Source: Enterovibrio paralichthyis (GTDB taxonomy: Bacteria > Pseudomonadota > Gammaproteobacteria > Enterobacterales > Vibrionaceae). From it: a stretch of DNA of 64,000 nt. Under the pieces are notes generated by a model. That model searched no databases, had not been told where the DNA came from, and worked only from the letters and a program-made list of their open reading frames with translations. The translations under genes and the position numbers were made by a program. Positions 53,280 through 61,870 of this stretch are shown piece by piece. The stretch spans positions 203,488 to 267,487 of the forward strand of contig NZ_JAHUTS010000006.1 in assembly GCF_019209835.1 (NCBI RefSeq), written 5' to 3'. The first letter of the stretch is position 1, and the number at the start of each line of letters is the position of its first letter.

Positions 53280-54315
53280 GCCAGTGAAGGCGCAGCACAC
53301 CGACGCGCCCGCCCCAGAGGGACAGCTTATGAACCGGATGACACGCCTTTTTGTGAAGGTTGGCGTGCTGCCAATCCTTGTTTTGGTGGCGGTGACCATC
53401 TTTGCGTCTGCATCAGATAATTTCCTGACTGCCCGTAACCTGCTGAACCTGCTGCGCCAGTCTTCCTACCTAGTGATGGTGGCCATCGGCCAGATGTTCG
53501 TGTTGCTCACCGCCGGGTTTGACCTTTCCGTTGGCACCATCATCGCCCTTTCATCAGTCATTGGCGCCAGCACCATGGCGTCTGTCTATGCCGCCTTCCC
53601 TGATGCCGTGTATCTGGCGATTGCCGCCGGATTACTGGCAGGCGTCGGCGTTGGCCTGATTGTCGGTCTGGTGAATGGTATTGGCGTGGCGCAGTTTCAG
53701 GTATCCCCGTTTGTGATGACCCTCGGCGTCTCGTCCATCGGCTTTGGTATCGCCCTTTATATGACAGGCGGCTCTCCGGTGTACGGCATGCCAATGGAGT
53801 TCGGTAACACCTTTGGCTTTGGCAGCATTCTCGGCATTCCCACCCCCATTCTGGTTGCCCTGCTGATGACCATCGCCGCCATGGTGATCGTTAGCCGCAC
53901 CCGCCTCGGCCGCTATTTCTATGCCGTGGGCGGCAATATCAACGCGGCGAGGCTTTCCGGCATCAACACCCATAAAACCCTGATCCTCGCCTATCTGCTG
54001 TGCGCCAGCTTTGCTGCCATGGCAGGCATGTTGATCACCGCAAGGCTGGATACCGGCGAAGCCAATATCGGCGCCGCCATGCCGCTGGAATCTATTGCAG
54101 CCTGTGTGATTGCCGGTGTCAGCCTGCGCGGCGGTGTCGGGCGGGTGGAACACGTGGTGCTGGGCGCAGTGTTTATCAGCCTAGTGCAAAACGGCATGAA
54201 CCTGACCCGCGTTGAGTCCTATTTGCAGACCGTGGTGATTGGCGCACTGCTGATTTTCGCCGTGATTGTGGACCAGCTCCGCATCCGCCTGCGGGCGAAA
54301 CTGGGTGCCCACTGA
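53269..54315 (+). CDS. RbsC-type ABC importer permease
   Basis: This 348-residue inner-membrane protein has a polar N-terminal tail and eight to ten helices. IGQMFVLLTAGFDLSVGTIIALSSV, VGLVNGIGVAQFQVSPFVMTLG, RTRLGRYFYAVGGNINAARLSGINT and PLESIAACVIAGVSLRGGVG are the standard CUT2 permease blocks. It overlaps the ATPase gene by 11 bases. Partners are the TorT-like binding protein and the RbsA-type ATPase. Confidence 0.92.
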   Translation: MNSEPVKAQHTDAPAPEGQLMNRMTRLFVKVGVLPILVLVAVTIFASASDNFLTARNLLNLLRQSSYLVMVAIGQMFVLLTAGFDLSVGTIIALSSVIGASTMASVYAAFPDAVYLAIAAGLLAGVGVGLIVGLVNGIGVAQFQVSPFVMTLGVSSIGFGIALYMTGGSPVYGMPMEFGNTFGFGSILGIPTPILVALLMTIAAMVIVSRTRLGRYFYAVGGNINAARLSGINTHKTLILAYLLCASFAAMAGMLITARLDTGEANIGAAMPLESIAACVIAGVSLRGGVGRVEHVVLGAVFISLVQNGMNLTRVESYLQTVVIGALLIFAVIVDQLRIRLRAKLGAH

Positions 54316-54366
54316 CCGGTCGTTTTACGGCGTCCCGTACGCCCTTTTCTTCAGGAAGGAAACAGT

Positions 54367-55131
54367 ATGATTAATATAAACAGCGACATGGGAGAAGGCT
54401 TCGGCATCTATAAACTCAGCGATGACGAAGCGCTGATGCCCTTCATCACTGAAGCCAATGTCGCCTGCGGATTCCACGCATCGGATCCCAACCACATGAA
54501 GCGCACCGTCGAGCTTGCCAAGCAGTATGGCGTAAAAGTCGGCGCGCACTTTTCCCTGCCGGATTTGCAGGGGTTCGGCCGCCGCAAAATGCAGCTCAGC
54601 CAGGCCGAACTGCACAACATCATTGTGTACCAGATTGGCGCGTTGAAAGGCTTTCTCGACATGCTCGGCATGCCGCTTAACCACCTTAAACCCCACGGCG
54701 CACTGTATGGCATGGCGGCGTCCGATCCAGAAATTGCTGAAACCATTGCCCTGATCGCCAAACACTATCAGGTACCGGTGTTCGGCCTTTCCGGCACCTG
54801 CCATGAAACCATCTACCAGGCACACGGCGCAGGGTTCGTTCCCGAGTTTTTTGCAGACCTCGACTACGATCAAGATGGGCACCTGGTGATCACCCAAACC
54901 CATGATGCGACTGACCCACAATATGCCGCCCAGCGCGTATTGAAAGCCGTGGAGCACGGCAAGGTCACAGCTACCCATGGCGCGGATGTCCCAGTGGTTG
55001 CCCAGACAATCTGTGTGCATTCAGATACCCCAAACGCGGTGGATATTGCGCGGGCAGTGAATGAGGCGCTCCAGCCCCATCTCGACCCCAGCGCGCGTCA
55101 ACCCGGCACTTTTAACCTGAACAACGCCTAG
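54367..55131 (+). CDS. pxpA: PxpA/LamB-YcsF family lactam hydrolase subunit
   Basis: This 254-residue protein matches the LamB/YcsF family, whose E. coli member PxpA opens 5-oxoproline. NSDMGEGFGIYK, ITEANVACGFHASDPNHMKRTVELAKQYGVKVGAHFSLPDLQGFGRR and LKPHGALYG are diagnostic, with His and Asp residues suggesting a metal-dependent hydrolase. TCHETIYQAHGAGFVPEFFADLDYDQDGHLV replaces the usual EVFADRAY segment, hinting at a different substrate. It lies 51 bases after the permease and starts the enzyme section of the operon. The symbol denotes the family; 5-oxoproline need not be the substrate. Confidence 0.88.
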   Translation: MININSDMGEGFGIYKLSDDEALMPFITEANVACGFHASDPNHMKRTVELAKQYGVKVGAHFSLPDLQGFGRRKMQLSQAELHNIIVYQIGALKGFLDMLGMPLNHLKPHGALYGMAASDPEIAETIALIAKHYQVPVFGLSGTCHETIYQAHGAGFVPEFFADLDYDQDGHLVITQTHDATDPQYAAQRVLKAVEHGKVTATHGADVPVVAQTICVHSDTPNAVDIARAVNEALQPHLDPSARQPGTFNLNNA

Positions 55132-55149
55132 ACATTCAAGGAGTGGAAC

Positions 55150-55389
55150 ATGTCTGACAAAGAAATTATCTGCCCGCTGCCCGGCATCTTTTACCGTTCA
55201 CCGGCACCTGACCAGCCCAACTACAAATCACCGGGCGATACCATTGCGCCGGGCGACGTGATTGGTCTGGTGGAGGTTATGAAGTCCTTCCACGAAATCA
55301 AAGCGGAAGTGGCGGGAGAAATTGACGATTTCCTGATTGAGAACGAAAGCCCGGTCAACGCGGGGCAACCCATAGTGCGATTGAAATAA
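55150..55389 (+). CDS. Stand-alone biotin carboxyl carrier protein (79 aa)
   Basis: This very small protein consists only of a biotinyl domain. The biotin lysine is in GLVEVMKSFHEIKAEVAGEIDDF, and the N-terminal ICPLPGIFYRSPAPD is the PMPG-like strand. AAGGAG precedes the ATG. It shuttles carboxybiotin between the biotin carboxylase encoded next and the carboxyltransferase-like pair downstream. The housekeeping AccB is about twice as long. Confidence 0.9.
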   Translation: MSDKEIICPLPGIFYRSPAPDQPNYKSPGDTIAPGDVIGLVEVMKSFHEIKAEVAGEIDDFLIENESPVNAGQPIVRLK

Positions 55390-55417
55390 GCACGCTGAAT
55401 GCACACAAGGAGTCAGT

Positions 55418-56827
55418 ATGACAATTCAGAAACTGCTCATCGCCAACCGCGGTGAAATTGCCGTCCGCATCATACGCGCGGCAAAAGAGATGGGCATTCA
55501 CACCGTGCAGGTTTACAGCGAAGCGGATAAAGAATCCCTTGCGGTCAAACTTGCTGACGAAGCGGTCTGTATCGGTGCGCCGATGGCCAATCAGTCTTAT
55601 CTGTGTGGCGACAAGGTGATTGATGCCGCGCTGAAAACCGGCGCAGAAGCTATCCATCCCGGCTACGGTTTTCTTTCCGAAAACGCCGCGTTTTCCGACA
55701 AAGTGCGCGAAGCGGGGCTGATATTTGTCGGCCCTTCCGGCGCCACCATGACCAAAATGGCCGATAAAGCCAAAGCCCGCGAAACCGCCATGGCAGCCGG
55801 TGTGCCTGTGGTGCCGGGCAGTGCGCCGAGCGAAAACCCGGAAGCGGCGCTGGAGCAGGCAAAACTGATTGGCTTTCCGGTGATGATCAAAGCCTCGGCA
55901 GGCGGTGGCGGTCGCGGTATCCGTGTGATTGAAAAAGAAGCCGATTTTCTCGGCCAGTACCATCAGGCCTCTGCCGAAGCCAAGGCGGCTTTCGGTGATG
56001 GCACCCTGTATCTGGAAAAATTTATCCGCCAGTCACGCCATGTGGAAGTGCAAATCCTCGCAGACGGTGAGAACGCCGTGCACCTGTTTGAACGCGAATG
56101 TTCCCTGCAGCGCCGCCGCCAGAAAGTGTGGGAAGAAGCGCCCTGCGCCGTCTTGCCCGATCTGGTGCGCGAGGCCATGTGCCAGTCAGCGGTATCGCTC
56201 GCCAAAAGCGTGGGTTATCAGGGAGCGGGAACCATTGAGTTTCTCTACGACGATGAATCCGAGTCGTTCTACTTTATCGAGATGAATACCCGTATTCAGG
56301 TCGAACACCCGATCACTGAGGCCATCACCGGCGTCGACCTTATCCGCGAGATGATCCAGATTGCCGCAGGCCAGCCCCTTTCCTTCAAACAGGAATCAAT
56401 TCAACGTCGAGGCCACGCGATTGAAATCCGTCTCAACGCGGAAGACCCGTTCAACAATTTCATGCCGTTTCCCGGCGTTATCCAGTCGTTTACCCCACCC
56501 ATGGGCAGCGGCGTGCGCTTTGATGGTTTGATCTATTCCGGCTTTGCTATTCCGCCCTACTACGACTCGCTGCTCGGCAAGCTGATCGTGTGGGATGAAG
56601 ACAGGGAAAGCGCGATTCACCGCATGGCGCGGGCGCTCGATGAACTGGCGATTGAAGGGGTGAAAACCACCCAGCCGCTGTTTCGCCTGTTATGTGATGA
56701 GCCGGATGTGCTCAACGGCAGGTTCCACACCGCCTGGCTGGAACAGTGGCTGGAAACACTCAACGCCCCAAAGCCTGACACCCCAACAGACGCCAAAAAG
56801 GACTGCTCGCTGCCACAAGCCAGCTAA
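55418..56827 (+). CDS. AccC-type biotin carboxylase
   Basis: This 469-residue ATP-grasp enzyme carboxylates biotin using ATP and bicarbonate. LLIANRGEIAVRIIRAAKEMGI, IHPGYGFLSENAAF, FPVMIKASAGGGGRGIRV, YFIEMNTRIQVEHPITEAITGVDLIREM and the RGHAIEIRLNAEDP block are all present, so it looks active. It lies 28 bases after the biotin carrier gene, and no acyl-CoA carboxyltransferase genes are nearby. It therefore appears dedicated to the KipI/KipA-like pair that follows. Confidence 0.92.
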   Translation: MTIQKLLIANRGEIAVRIIRAAKEMGIHTVQVYSEADKESLAVKLADEAVCIGAPMANQSYLCGDKVIDAALKTGAEAIHPGYGFLSENAAFSDKVREAGLIFVGPSGATMTKMADKAKARETAMAAGVPVVPGSAPSENPEAALEQAKLIGFPVMIKASAGGGGRGIRVIEKEADFLGQYHQASAEAKAAFGDGTLYLEKFIRQSRHVEVQILADGENAVHLFERECSLQRRRQKVWEEAPCAVLPDLVREAMCQSAVSLAKSVGYQGAGTIEFLYDDESESFYFIEMNTRIQVEHPITEAITGVDLIREMIQIAAGQPLSFKQESIQRRGHAIEIRLNAEDPFNNFMPFPGVIQSFTPPMGSGVRFDGLIYSGFAIPPYYDSLLGKLIVWDEDRESAIHRMARALDELAIEGVKTTQPLFRLLCDEPDVLNGRFHTAWLEQWLETLNAPKPDTPTDAKKDCSLPQAS

Positions 56828-56836
56828 GGACAGACA

Positions 56837-57712
56837 ATGCAATCACGTTATTCATTCGGTGGCGATGAGCATATCTTCGTCGAAGTCAGTGAAGAAATGT
56901 CACTCGCTGCCTTTTTCAAAAGCCTCTCTATCACACAGGCGATCCGCGAAGCGAACCTGCCGGGTGTAGAGGAAATTTGCCCGGCCAATGCCTCATTCCA
57001 GGTGAAATACAACCCGGATATCTGCCCACCTCACGACATGCTGGAAGCCATCCAGCAAATCGAAAAAGCGCAGGCGGCCAGCGAAGCGGAAATCGACACC
57101 CGCATCGTTGAAGTGCCGGTGTTTTACCAAGACCCCTGGACCCACGAAACCCTGATGCGTTTTCGTGATCGTCACCAGGATCCGGACGGCACCGATCTTT
57201 CCTACGCCGCCCGAATCAACGGCTATGACTCAGTCGAAGCATTTATCGACGCCCACTCTGGCTCGCCCTGGTTTGTCACCATGGTGGGTTTCGTCTCCGG
57301 CCTGCCGTTTATGTTCCAGATGGTTGAGCGCGACAAGCAGATCCAGGTACCGAAATATGTTCGCCCACGAACTGACACGCCCAAACTGACTGTCGGCTAC
57401 GGCGGCTGTTTCTCCTGTATCTATTCCGTGCGCGGCGCGGGGGGGTACCAGATGTTTGGTGTCACTCCCGTTCCCATCTATGACCCGGCGCAGGAAGCCG
57501 CCCACCTGAAAGATTTTCTGGTGTTCTTCAAACCGGGCGACATCGTGAAATTCAGGCCGGTGTCAGAAAGCGAATACCACGACATCGTCAAACAAGTGGA
57601 AGAAGGTCGCTATCAGCCGCGCATCAAACCTGTGCGCTTCTCACTGGCGGAATTTGAAAAAGACATGGCCGGCTACAACGCAGCAATGCAGGAGGCGCTG
57701 TATGAGCATTAA
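56837..57712 (+). CDS. pxpB: Carboxyltransferase half 1, KipI/PxpB-like with urea-carboxylase features
   Basis: This 291-residue protein belongs to the AHS1/KipI family, but it is about 70 residues longer than E. coli PxpB. The extra and central segments (YAARINGYDSVEAF, then VPKYVRPRTDTPKLTVGYGG, CIYSVRGAGGYQMFGVTPVPIYD and FKPGDIVKFRPVSESEYHDIV) resemble the carboxyltransferase region of urea carboxylase (RINGLDS, KYNPARTWTP, GGAYLCIYGMEGPGGYQF). This suggests transfer of carboxyl from biotin to an amide nitrogen. It overlaps the next gene by 11 bases. The symbol denotes family only. Confidence 0.82.
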   Translation: MQSRYSFGGDEHIFVEVSEEMSLAAFFKSLSITQAIREANLPGVEEICPANASFQVKYNPDICPPHDMLEAIQQIEKAQAASEAEIDTRIVEVPVFYQDPWTHETLMRFRDRHQDPDGTDLSYAARINGYDSVEAFIDAHSGSPWFVTMVGFVSGLPFMFQMVERDKQIQVPKYVRPRTDTPKLTVGYGGCFSCIYSVRGAGGYQMFGVTPVPIYDPAQEAAHLKDFLVFFKPGDIVKFRPVSESEYHDIVKQVEEGRYQPRIKPVRFSLAEFEKDMAGYNAAMQEALYEH

Positions 57713-58682
57713 TGTTATCCACCCCGGACTTGCCACCGCGGTGCAGGATTTGGGTCGAAAAGGGTATTTTCATCTCGGTATTCCGGTTTCCGGTGCCATG
57801 GACAGGTTCGCCTGCCGCTGTGCCAACTGGCTGGTCGGCAATGATGAAAACGCCGCCGTATTGGAAGCGGTTTTTATGGGGCCGAAACTGACCTTCACCC
57901 AAGATGCCACGGTGGCCGTGACCGGTGCAGATATGACGCCGCTGGTCGATGGTGTTGAGCAGGAAACCTGGAGCAGCTTTGAAATCAAAGCCGGGCAGAC
58001 GCTCACCTTCTCCCACCTCACCGGCGGTGCGCGAATCTACATCGCGGTAGCAGGCGGTATTGATGTGCCCGAAGTACTGGGAAGCCGCTCAACCTACACC
58101 CTAGGCGCACTCGGCGGCCATCAGGGACGGTTGCTTCAGGCGGGCGATGAACTGCCTGTTGGCAAAGACGCTGCACCTTTTGCGCCACGCCATTTACCAG
58201 AGGCATTGCGCCGCCCACGCGAAACGGCATTGCGCGTGTTGCCCGGCCTTTACTGGCACCGCATTACCCAAGCCTCGGGCGAGCAGTTTTTCAATGACAC
58301 CTGGCAGGTCGCGCCGGAAGCAGACCGCATTGGTTATCGCTTTAAAAACGGCACACCGCTCGAATTTGTCGAGCGCGAGCAGCCTTTCGGTGCAGGGTCA
58401 GACCCTTCCAATATTGTGGATGGCTGTTACCCCTATGGCTCGATTCAGGTACCGGCGGGCAAGGAGCCCATCGTGTTGCACCGCGATGCGGTTTCCGGCG
58501 GCGGCTATTTCATGATTGGCACGGTTATCGCGGTGGACATGGATTTGATTGGCCAGATGCAGCCCAATGCCTCAACCCAGTTTGTGAAAGTGACACTGGA
58601 AGAAGCGTTGGCCGCGCGCAAAACCCACGACGCCTTGCTTGAAGCGGCGAGACAGCATATCCAGCAATGCGGAGCCGCCTGA
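57702..58682 (+). CDS. pxpC: Carboxyltransferase half 2, KipA/PxpC-like
   Basis: This 326-residue protein is an AHS2/KipA family member (biotin-dependent carboxyltransferase family). INVIHPGLATAVQDLGRKGYFHLGIPVSGAMDRFACRCANWLVGN is the diagnostic N-terminus, followed by GARIYIAVAGGIDVPEVLGSRSTYTLGALGGHQGRLLQAGD and SNIVDGCYPYGSIQVPAGKEPIVLHRDAVSGGGY. The ATG at 57702 overlaps the preceding gene. With the KipI-like protein it should form the carboxyltransferase heterocomplex acting on the imported amide or lactam. Confidence 0.88.
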   Translation: MSINVIHPGLATAVQDLGRKGYFHLGIPVSGAMDRFACRCANWLVGNDENAAVLEAVFMGPKLTFTQDATVAVTGADMTPLVDGVEQETWSSFEIKAGQTLTFSHLTGGARIYIAVAGGIDVPEVLGSRSTYTLGALGGHQGRLLQAGDELPVGKDAAPFAPRHLPEALRRPRETALRVLPGLYWHRITQASGEQFFNDTWQVAPEADRIGYRFKNGTPLEFVEREQPFGAGSDPSNIVDGCYPYGSIQVPAGKEPIVLHRDAVSGGGYFMIGTVIAVDMDLIGQMQPNASTQFVKVTLEEALAARKTHDALLEAARQHIQQCGAA

Positions 58683-60133
58683 TGACCGACAACAGACTCC
58701 TTCACAATAAGGCGCTGATAGGCAGTGAATGGTGTGATGCAGACAGCGGGGCCACATTTGCTGTCACTGACCCTGCATACGGCACCACCCTGGCTGACGT
58801 GCCGGACATGGGTATGGTCGAAACTGAACGCGCGGTGGCAGCTGCCCACCACGCTTTTAGTCACTGGCGTACCTTCACCGCCAAACAGCGGGCAGAAAAG
58901 CTGATGAGCTGGTTTCACCTCATTATGGAAAACCAGAACGAACTTGCGGCGTTAATCACTCAGGAATCGGGCAAGCCGCTGGCTGAATCCATTGGCGAGG
59001 TCGCCTATGGCGCGTCGTTTATCCAGTGGTTCGCGGAGGAGGGAAAGCGCACCTACGGTGATGTGATCCCGACAACGGCGGTAGACAGAAGGCTGCAAAC
59101 CATCAAACAGCCCGTGGGCGTGTGCGCCGCTATCACGCCGTGGAATTTCCCGGTTGCCATGATCACCCGCAAAGCCGCCCCGGCGCTTGCGGCGGGATGC
59201 ACCATGGTGATCAAACCTGCGGAAGCCACACCGCTTTCTGCGCTGGCACTTGCCGCCCTCGCCCAGCAAGCAGGCATTCCGGATGGCGTAATCAATGTGG
59301 TCACGGCGTCAAACGGTGTGGCAGTCGGAAAAGCGCTGTGCGACAACCCGGCCGTCAGGAAGCTCTCGTTTACCGGCTCCACGGCCGTGGGCAAAACCCT
59401 GCTCCGGCAATGTGCAGATACGGTAAAACGGGTGTCGATGGAACTTGGCGGTAACGCGCCTTTTATCGTCTTTGATGATGCGGATGTGGATGCTGCCGTC
59501 GAAGGTGCGTTGGCGTCCAAATTCCGTAATGCGGGGCAAACCTGCGTCTGCGCCAACCGAATTCTGGTTCAGTCCGGTATTTACGACACCTTTGCAGAGA
59601 AATTTGCCAGCGCTGTTTCTAATCTCAAAGTAGGCGCAGGGCTTGAACCCAGAAACCAGATCGGGCCGCTGATTAACGCTGCAGCGCTCACCAAGGTGAA
59701 ATCCCACATTCACAATGCACTGGATTTGGGAGCACGGCGCCTGACCGGCGGAACCAGCCACTCGCTGGGGGGACTTTTCTTCCAACCAACCGTATTGGCA
59801 GATGTGACACCTGCCATGCGGATCGCGTCGGAAGAAACCTTTGGCCCCGTTGCTCCCCTTTTTCGCTTTGAGGATGAAGCAGACGCCATTGCCATGGCGA
59901 ATGACACTGAATATGGCCTTGCCGCCTACTTTTATTCCCGCGACATCCAACGCTGCCTGCGGGTGAGTGAGGCATTGGAATACGGCATGGTGGGCGTAAA
60001 TGAAGGGGTGATTTCCAATGAAGTCGCGCCGTTCGGTGGCGTGAAGTCATCCGGGCTTGGGCGTGAAGGGTCGCGCCTTGGCATTGAAGAATACCTGGAA
60101 ACCAAATACGTCTGCTTCGGCGGGCTTTTATAA
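58682..60133 (+). CDS. gabD: Succinate-/glutarate-semialdehyde dehydrogenase, GabD-like
   Basis: This 483-residue aldehyde dehydrogenase has the catalytic glutamate in MELGGNAPFIVF and the catalytic cysteine in FRNAGQTCVCANR, with the GabD-type segments QPVGVCAAITPWNFPVAMITRKAAPALAAGCTMVIKPAE, LSFTGSTAVGKTLL and EYGLAAYFYSRD. The sequence NEGVISNEVAPFGGVKSSGLGREGS is typical of succinate-semialdehyde dehydrogenases. It oxidises the semialdehyde made by the GabT-like enzyme encoded next. Its ATG overlaps the previous stop (TGATG). Confidence 0.9.
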   Translation: MTDNRLLHNKALIGSEWCDADSGATFAVTDPAYGTTLADVPDMGMVETERAVAAAHHAFSHWRTFTAKQRAEKLMSWFHLIMENQNELAALITQESGKPLAESIGEVAYGASFIQWFAEEGKRTYGDVIPTTAVDRRLQTIKQPVGVCAAITPWNFPVAMITRKAAPALAAGCTMVIKPAEATPLSALALAALAQQAGIPDGVINVVTASNGVAVGKALCDNPAVRKLSFTGSTAVGKTLLRQCADTVKRVSMELGGNAPFIVFDDADVDAAVEGALASKFRNAGQTCVCANRILVQSGIYDTFAEKFASAVSNLKVGAGLEPRNQIGPLINAAALTKVKSHIHNALDLGARRLTGGTSHSLGGLFFQPTVLADVTPAMRIASEETFGPVAPLFRFEDEADAIAMANDTEYGLAAYFYSRDIQRCLRVSEALEYGMVGVNEGVISNEVAPFGGVKSSGLGREGSRLGIEEYLETKYVCFGGLL

Positions 60134-60157
60134 CGGACACAGCTAGGACAGGGAAAA

Positions 60158-61426
60158 ATGAACAATCAGTCTTTGATGGATCGGCGAAATAATGCAGTTC
60201 CACGGGGTGTGGCAACGGCAACGCCCCTGTTTGTGAAACGGGCAAAAAATGCCGAGATCTGGGATGTGGAGGACAACCGCTACATCGACTTCGCCGCAGG
60301 CATTGCGGTGGTCAATACCGGCCACTGCAACCCGGCGGTAACGCAAGCGGTGACAGAGCAAATCAACCAGTTCAGCCACACCGCCTTTCAGGTAGCAGGT
60401 TACGAAAACTATATTACGCTGGCAGAGCGCTTAAACGCCCTTGCCCCGATTGAAGATGCCAAAACCATCCTCATGACCACAGGTGCAGAAGCGCTGGAAA
60501 ATGCAGTGAAAATTGCCCGCCACTACACCAAACGCAGCGGTGTGATCGCCTTTCATGGCGGCTTCCACGGCCGCACCCTACTCACCATGGGAATGACCGG
60601 GAAAATCGCCCCGTACAAAGAAGGTTTTGGTCCCTTCCCCGGCGATATTTACCACGTGCCGTTTCCGGTTCCGTATCAGGGCATCGATACCGCCTATTCG
60701 CTGCGCCAGTTGGAGAAGCTGTTCAAGACTGACATCTCCCCAAGCTCAGTTGCGGCTATCGTGATTGAGCCTATCCAGGGTGAAGGCGGCTTCTACGCAG
60801 CCCCGCCGGAGCTGATGCAAAAACTGCGTGCTCTGTGCGACGAACATGGCATTGTGCTGGTGTTTGATGAAGTGCAGACCGGTTTTGGCCGCACCGGAAA
60901 AACCTTCGCCAGCGAACACTTTGATGTGCAGCCGGACATTATCACGGTGGCAAAAGCGCTGGCGGGCGGGTATCCCCTTTCGGGCATTATTGGCAAAAGC
61001 GACATTATGGACAGCCCAGCGCCGGGTGGATTGGGCGGCACTTATGGTGGCAGTCCGGTGGGCTGTGCCGCTGCACTTGCGGTGTTGGATGAGCTGGAAA
61101 GCAAAAACCTCAATGCCAGCGCAGAAGAGATTGGCGGGCGTTTGTATCAAGCCTTGGTGGACATCAAAACCCGCCAACCCTGGCTTCCCGTTAACCATAT
61201 TCGCCACAAAGGCGCCATGATTGCCTTCGACTTTGTTACCGGCGAAGAGCCCGAGCCATCGCTGATCGCGCCATTCGTCAAAGCCTGCCGCGAAAATGGG
61301 TTGATCCTGCTGCCCTGCGGTCAGTTTGGCAACGCTATCCGTCTTTTACCGCCATTGACGGTGGAAAGCGACATTCTGGATGAAGCGATAGAGATCATCG
61401 AGAAATCGCTACTGAATCTGGTGTAA
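60158..61426 (+). CDS. gabT: 4-Aminobutyrate transaminase, GabT-like
   Basis: This 422-residue class III PLP transaminase is close to E. coli GabT: AVPRGVATATPLFVKRAKNAEIWDVEDNRYIDFAAGIAVVNTGH, LMTTGAEALENAVKIAR, FHGGFHGRTLLTMGMTGK, IEPIQGEGGFYAAPPELM, FDEVQTGFGRTG and the PLP lysine in VAKALAGGYPLSGI. It moves the amino group of GABA (or 5-aminovalerate) to 2-oxoglutarate. It is the last gene of the lactam-type operon and is followed by a terminator. Confidence 0.92.
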   Translation: MNNQSLMDRRNNAVPRGVATATPLFVKRAKNAEIWDVEDNRYIDFAAGIAVVNTGHCNPAVTQAVTEQINQFSHTAFQVAGYENYITLAERLNALAPIEDAKTILMTTGAEALENAVKIARHYTKRSGVIAFHGGFHGRTLLTMGMTGKIAPYKEGFGPFPGDIYHVPFPVPYQGIDTAYSLRQLEKLFKTDISPSSVAAIVIEPIQGEGGFYAAPPELMQKLRALCDEHGIVLVFDEVQTGFGRTGKTFASEHFDVQPDIITVAKALAGGYPLSGIIGKSDIMDSPAPGGLGGTYGGSPVGCAAALAVLDELESKNLNASAEEIGGRLYQALVDIKTRQPWLPVNHIRHKGAMIAFDFVTGEEPEPSLIAPFVKACRENGLILLPCGQFGNAIRLLPPLTVESDILDEAIEIIEKSLLNLV

Positions 61427-61442
61427 ATATCCATCCCACAGA

Positions 61443-61473
61443 AAAGGCCATCGTTCGCGGTGGCCTTTTTATT
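61443..61473 (+). terminator. Rho-independent terminator of the gabT operon
   Basis: An 11-bp stem (AAAGGCCATCG / CGGTGGCCTTT, one G-T pair) is closed by a UUCG tetraloop and followed by TTTTTATTG. Confidence 0.92.
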
Positions 61474-61762
61474 GTCGCATTACCTTAATTCGTCATGACT
61501 CAAGCTGTCAGTTCGCAAACCACGATTTAATCAGACCTGACAGACTTTGCTATCTTGCTTTTGCCCCGTTCCTTGTTTGTGAAAGCCAACATTATCACTC
61601 TCATATCGAGAGCTTTCCATGGGTTTTCTAATGCCTGTCGTGAGGTGTGGAGAAAATACCCGACTTTGTCGTATTTTCTCGTTCGTGATTTTGTGGCGTA
61701 TGATGATACTCTATTCAAAACATGCGTTTACGCTAATTCCATTTGTCCGGCAGGTGCGCAAA

Positions 61763-61804
61763 AGATCCCAAAGTGGGGTGTTTGGTTACCCCATCTTGGG
61801 ATCT
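61763..61804. repeat. Long inverted repeat, 17-bp arms
   Basis: AGATCCCAAAGTGGGGT pairs with ACCCCATCTTGGGATCT with one mismatch and one G-T, around an 8-base loop. It lacks a T run and is not next to a gene end, so its role is unclear; a mobile-element end or remnant is possible. Confidence 0.7.
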
Positions 61805-61846
61805 AATAAATTGTTATACGTCCGAGCGCTTTTGCTTATCATAGTG

Positions 61847-61870
61847 AAAGGGAGTTTTGCAACTCCCTTT
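61847..61870 (-). terminator. Hairpin after the PIN-domain gene
   Basis: A perfect 10-bp stem (AAAGGGAGTT / AACTCCCTTT, loop TTGC) lies seven bases past the PIN gene stop on the minus strand and ends in three T. Confidence 0.6.

Noticed and set aside
55150..56827. Treating the biotin carrier and carboxylase as housekeeping acetyl-CoA carboxylase genes
   Set aside because: The carrier lacks the AccB N-terminal half, no accA or accD is near, and both genes are embedded between pxpA- and pxpB-like genes.
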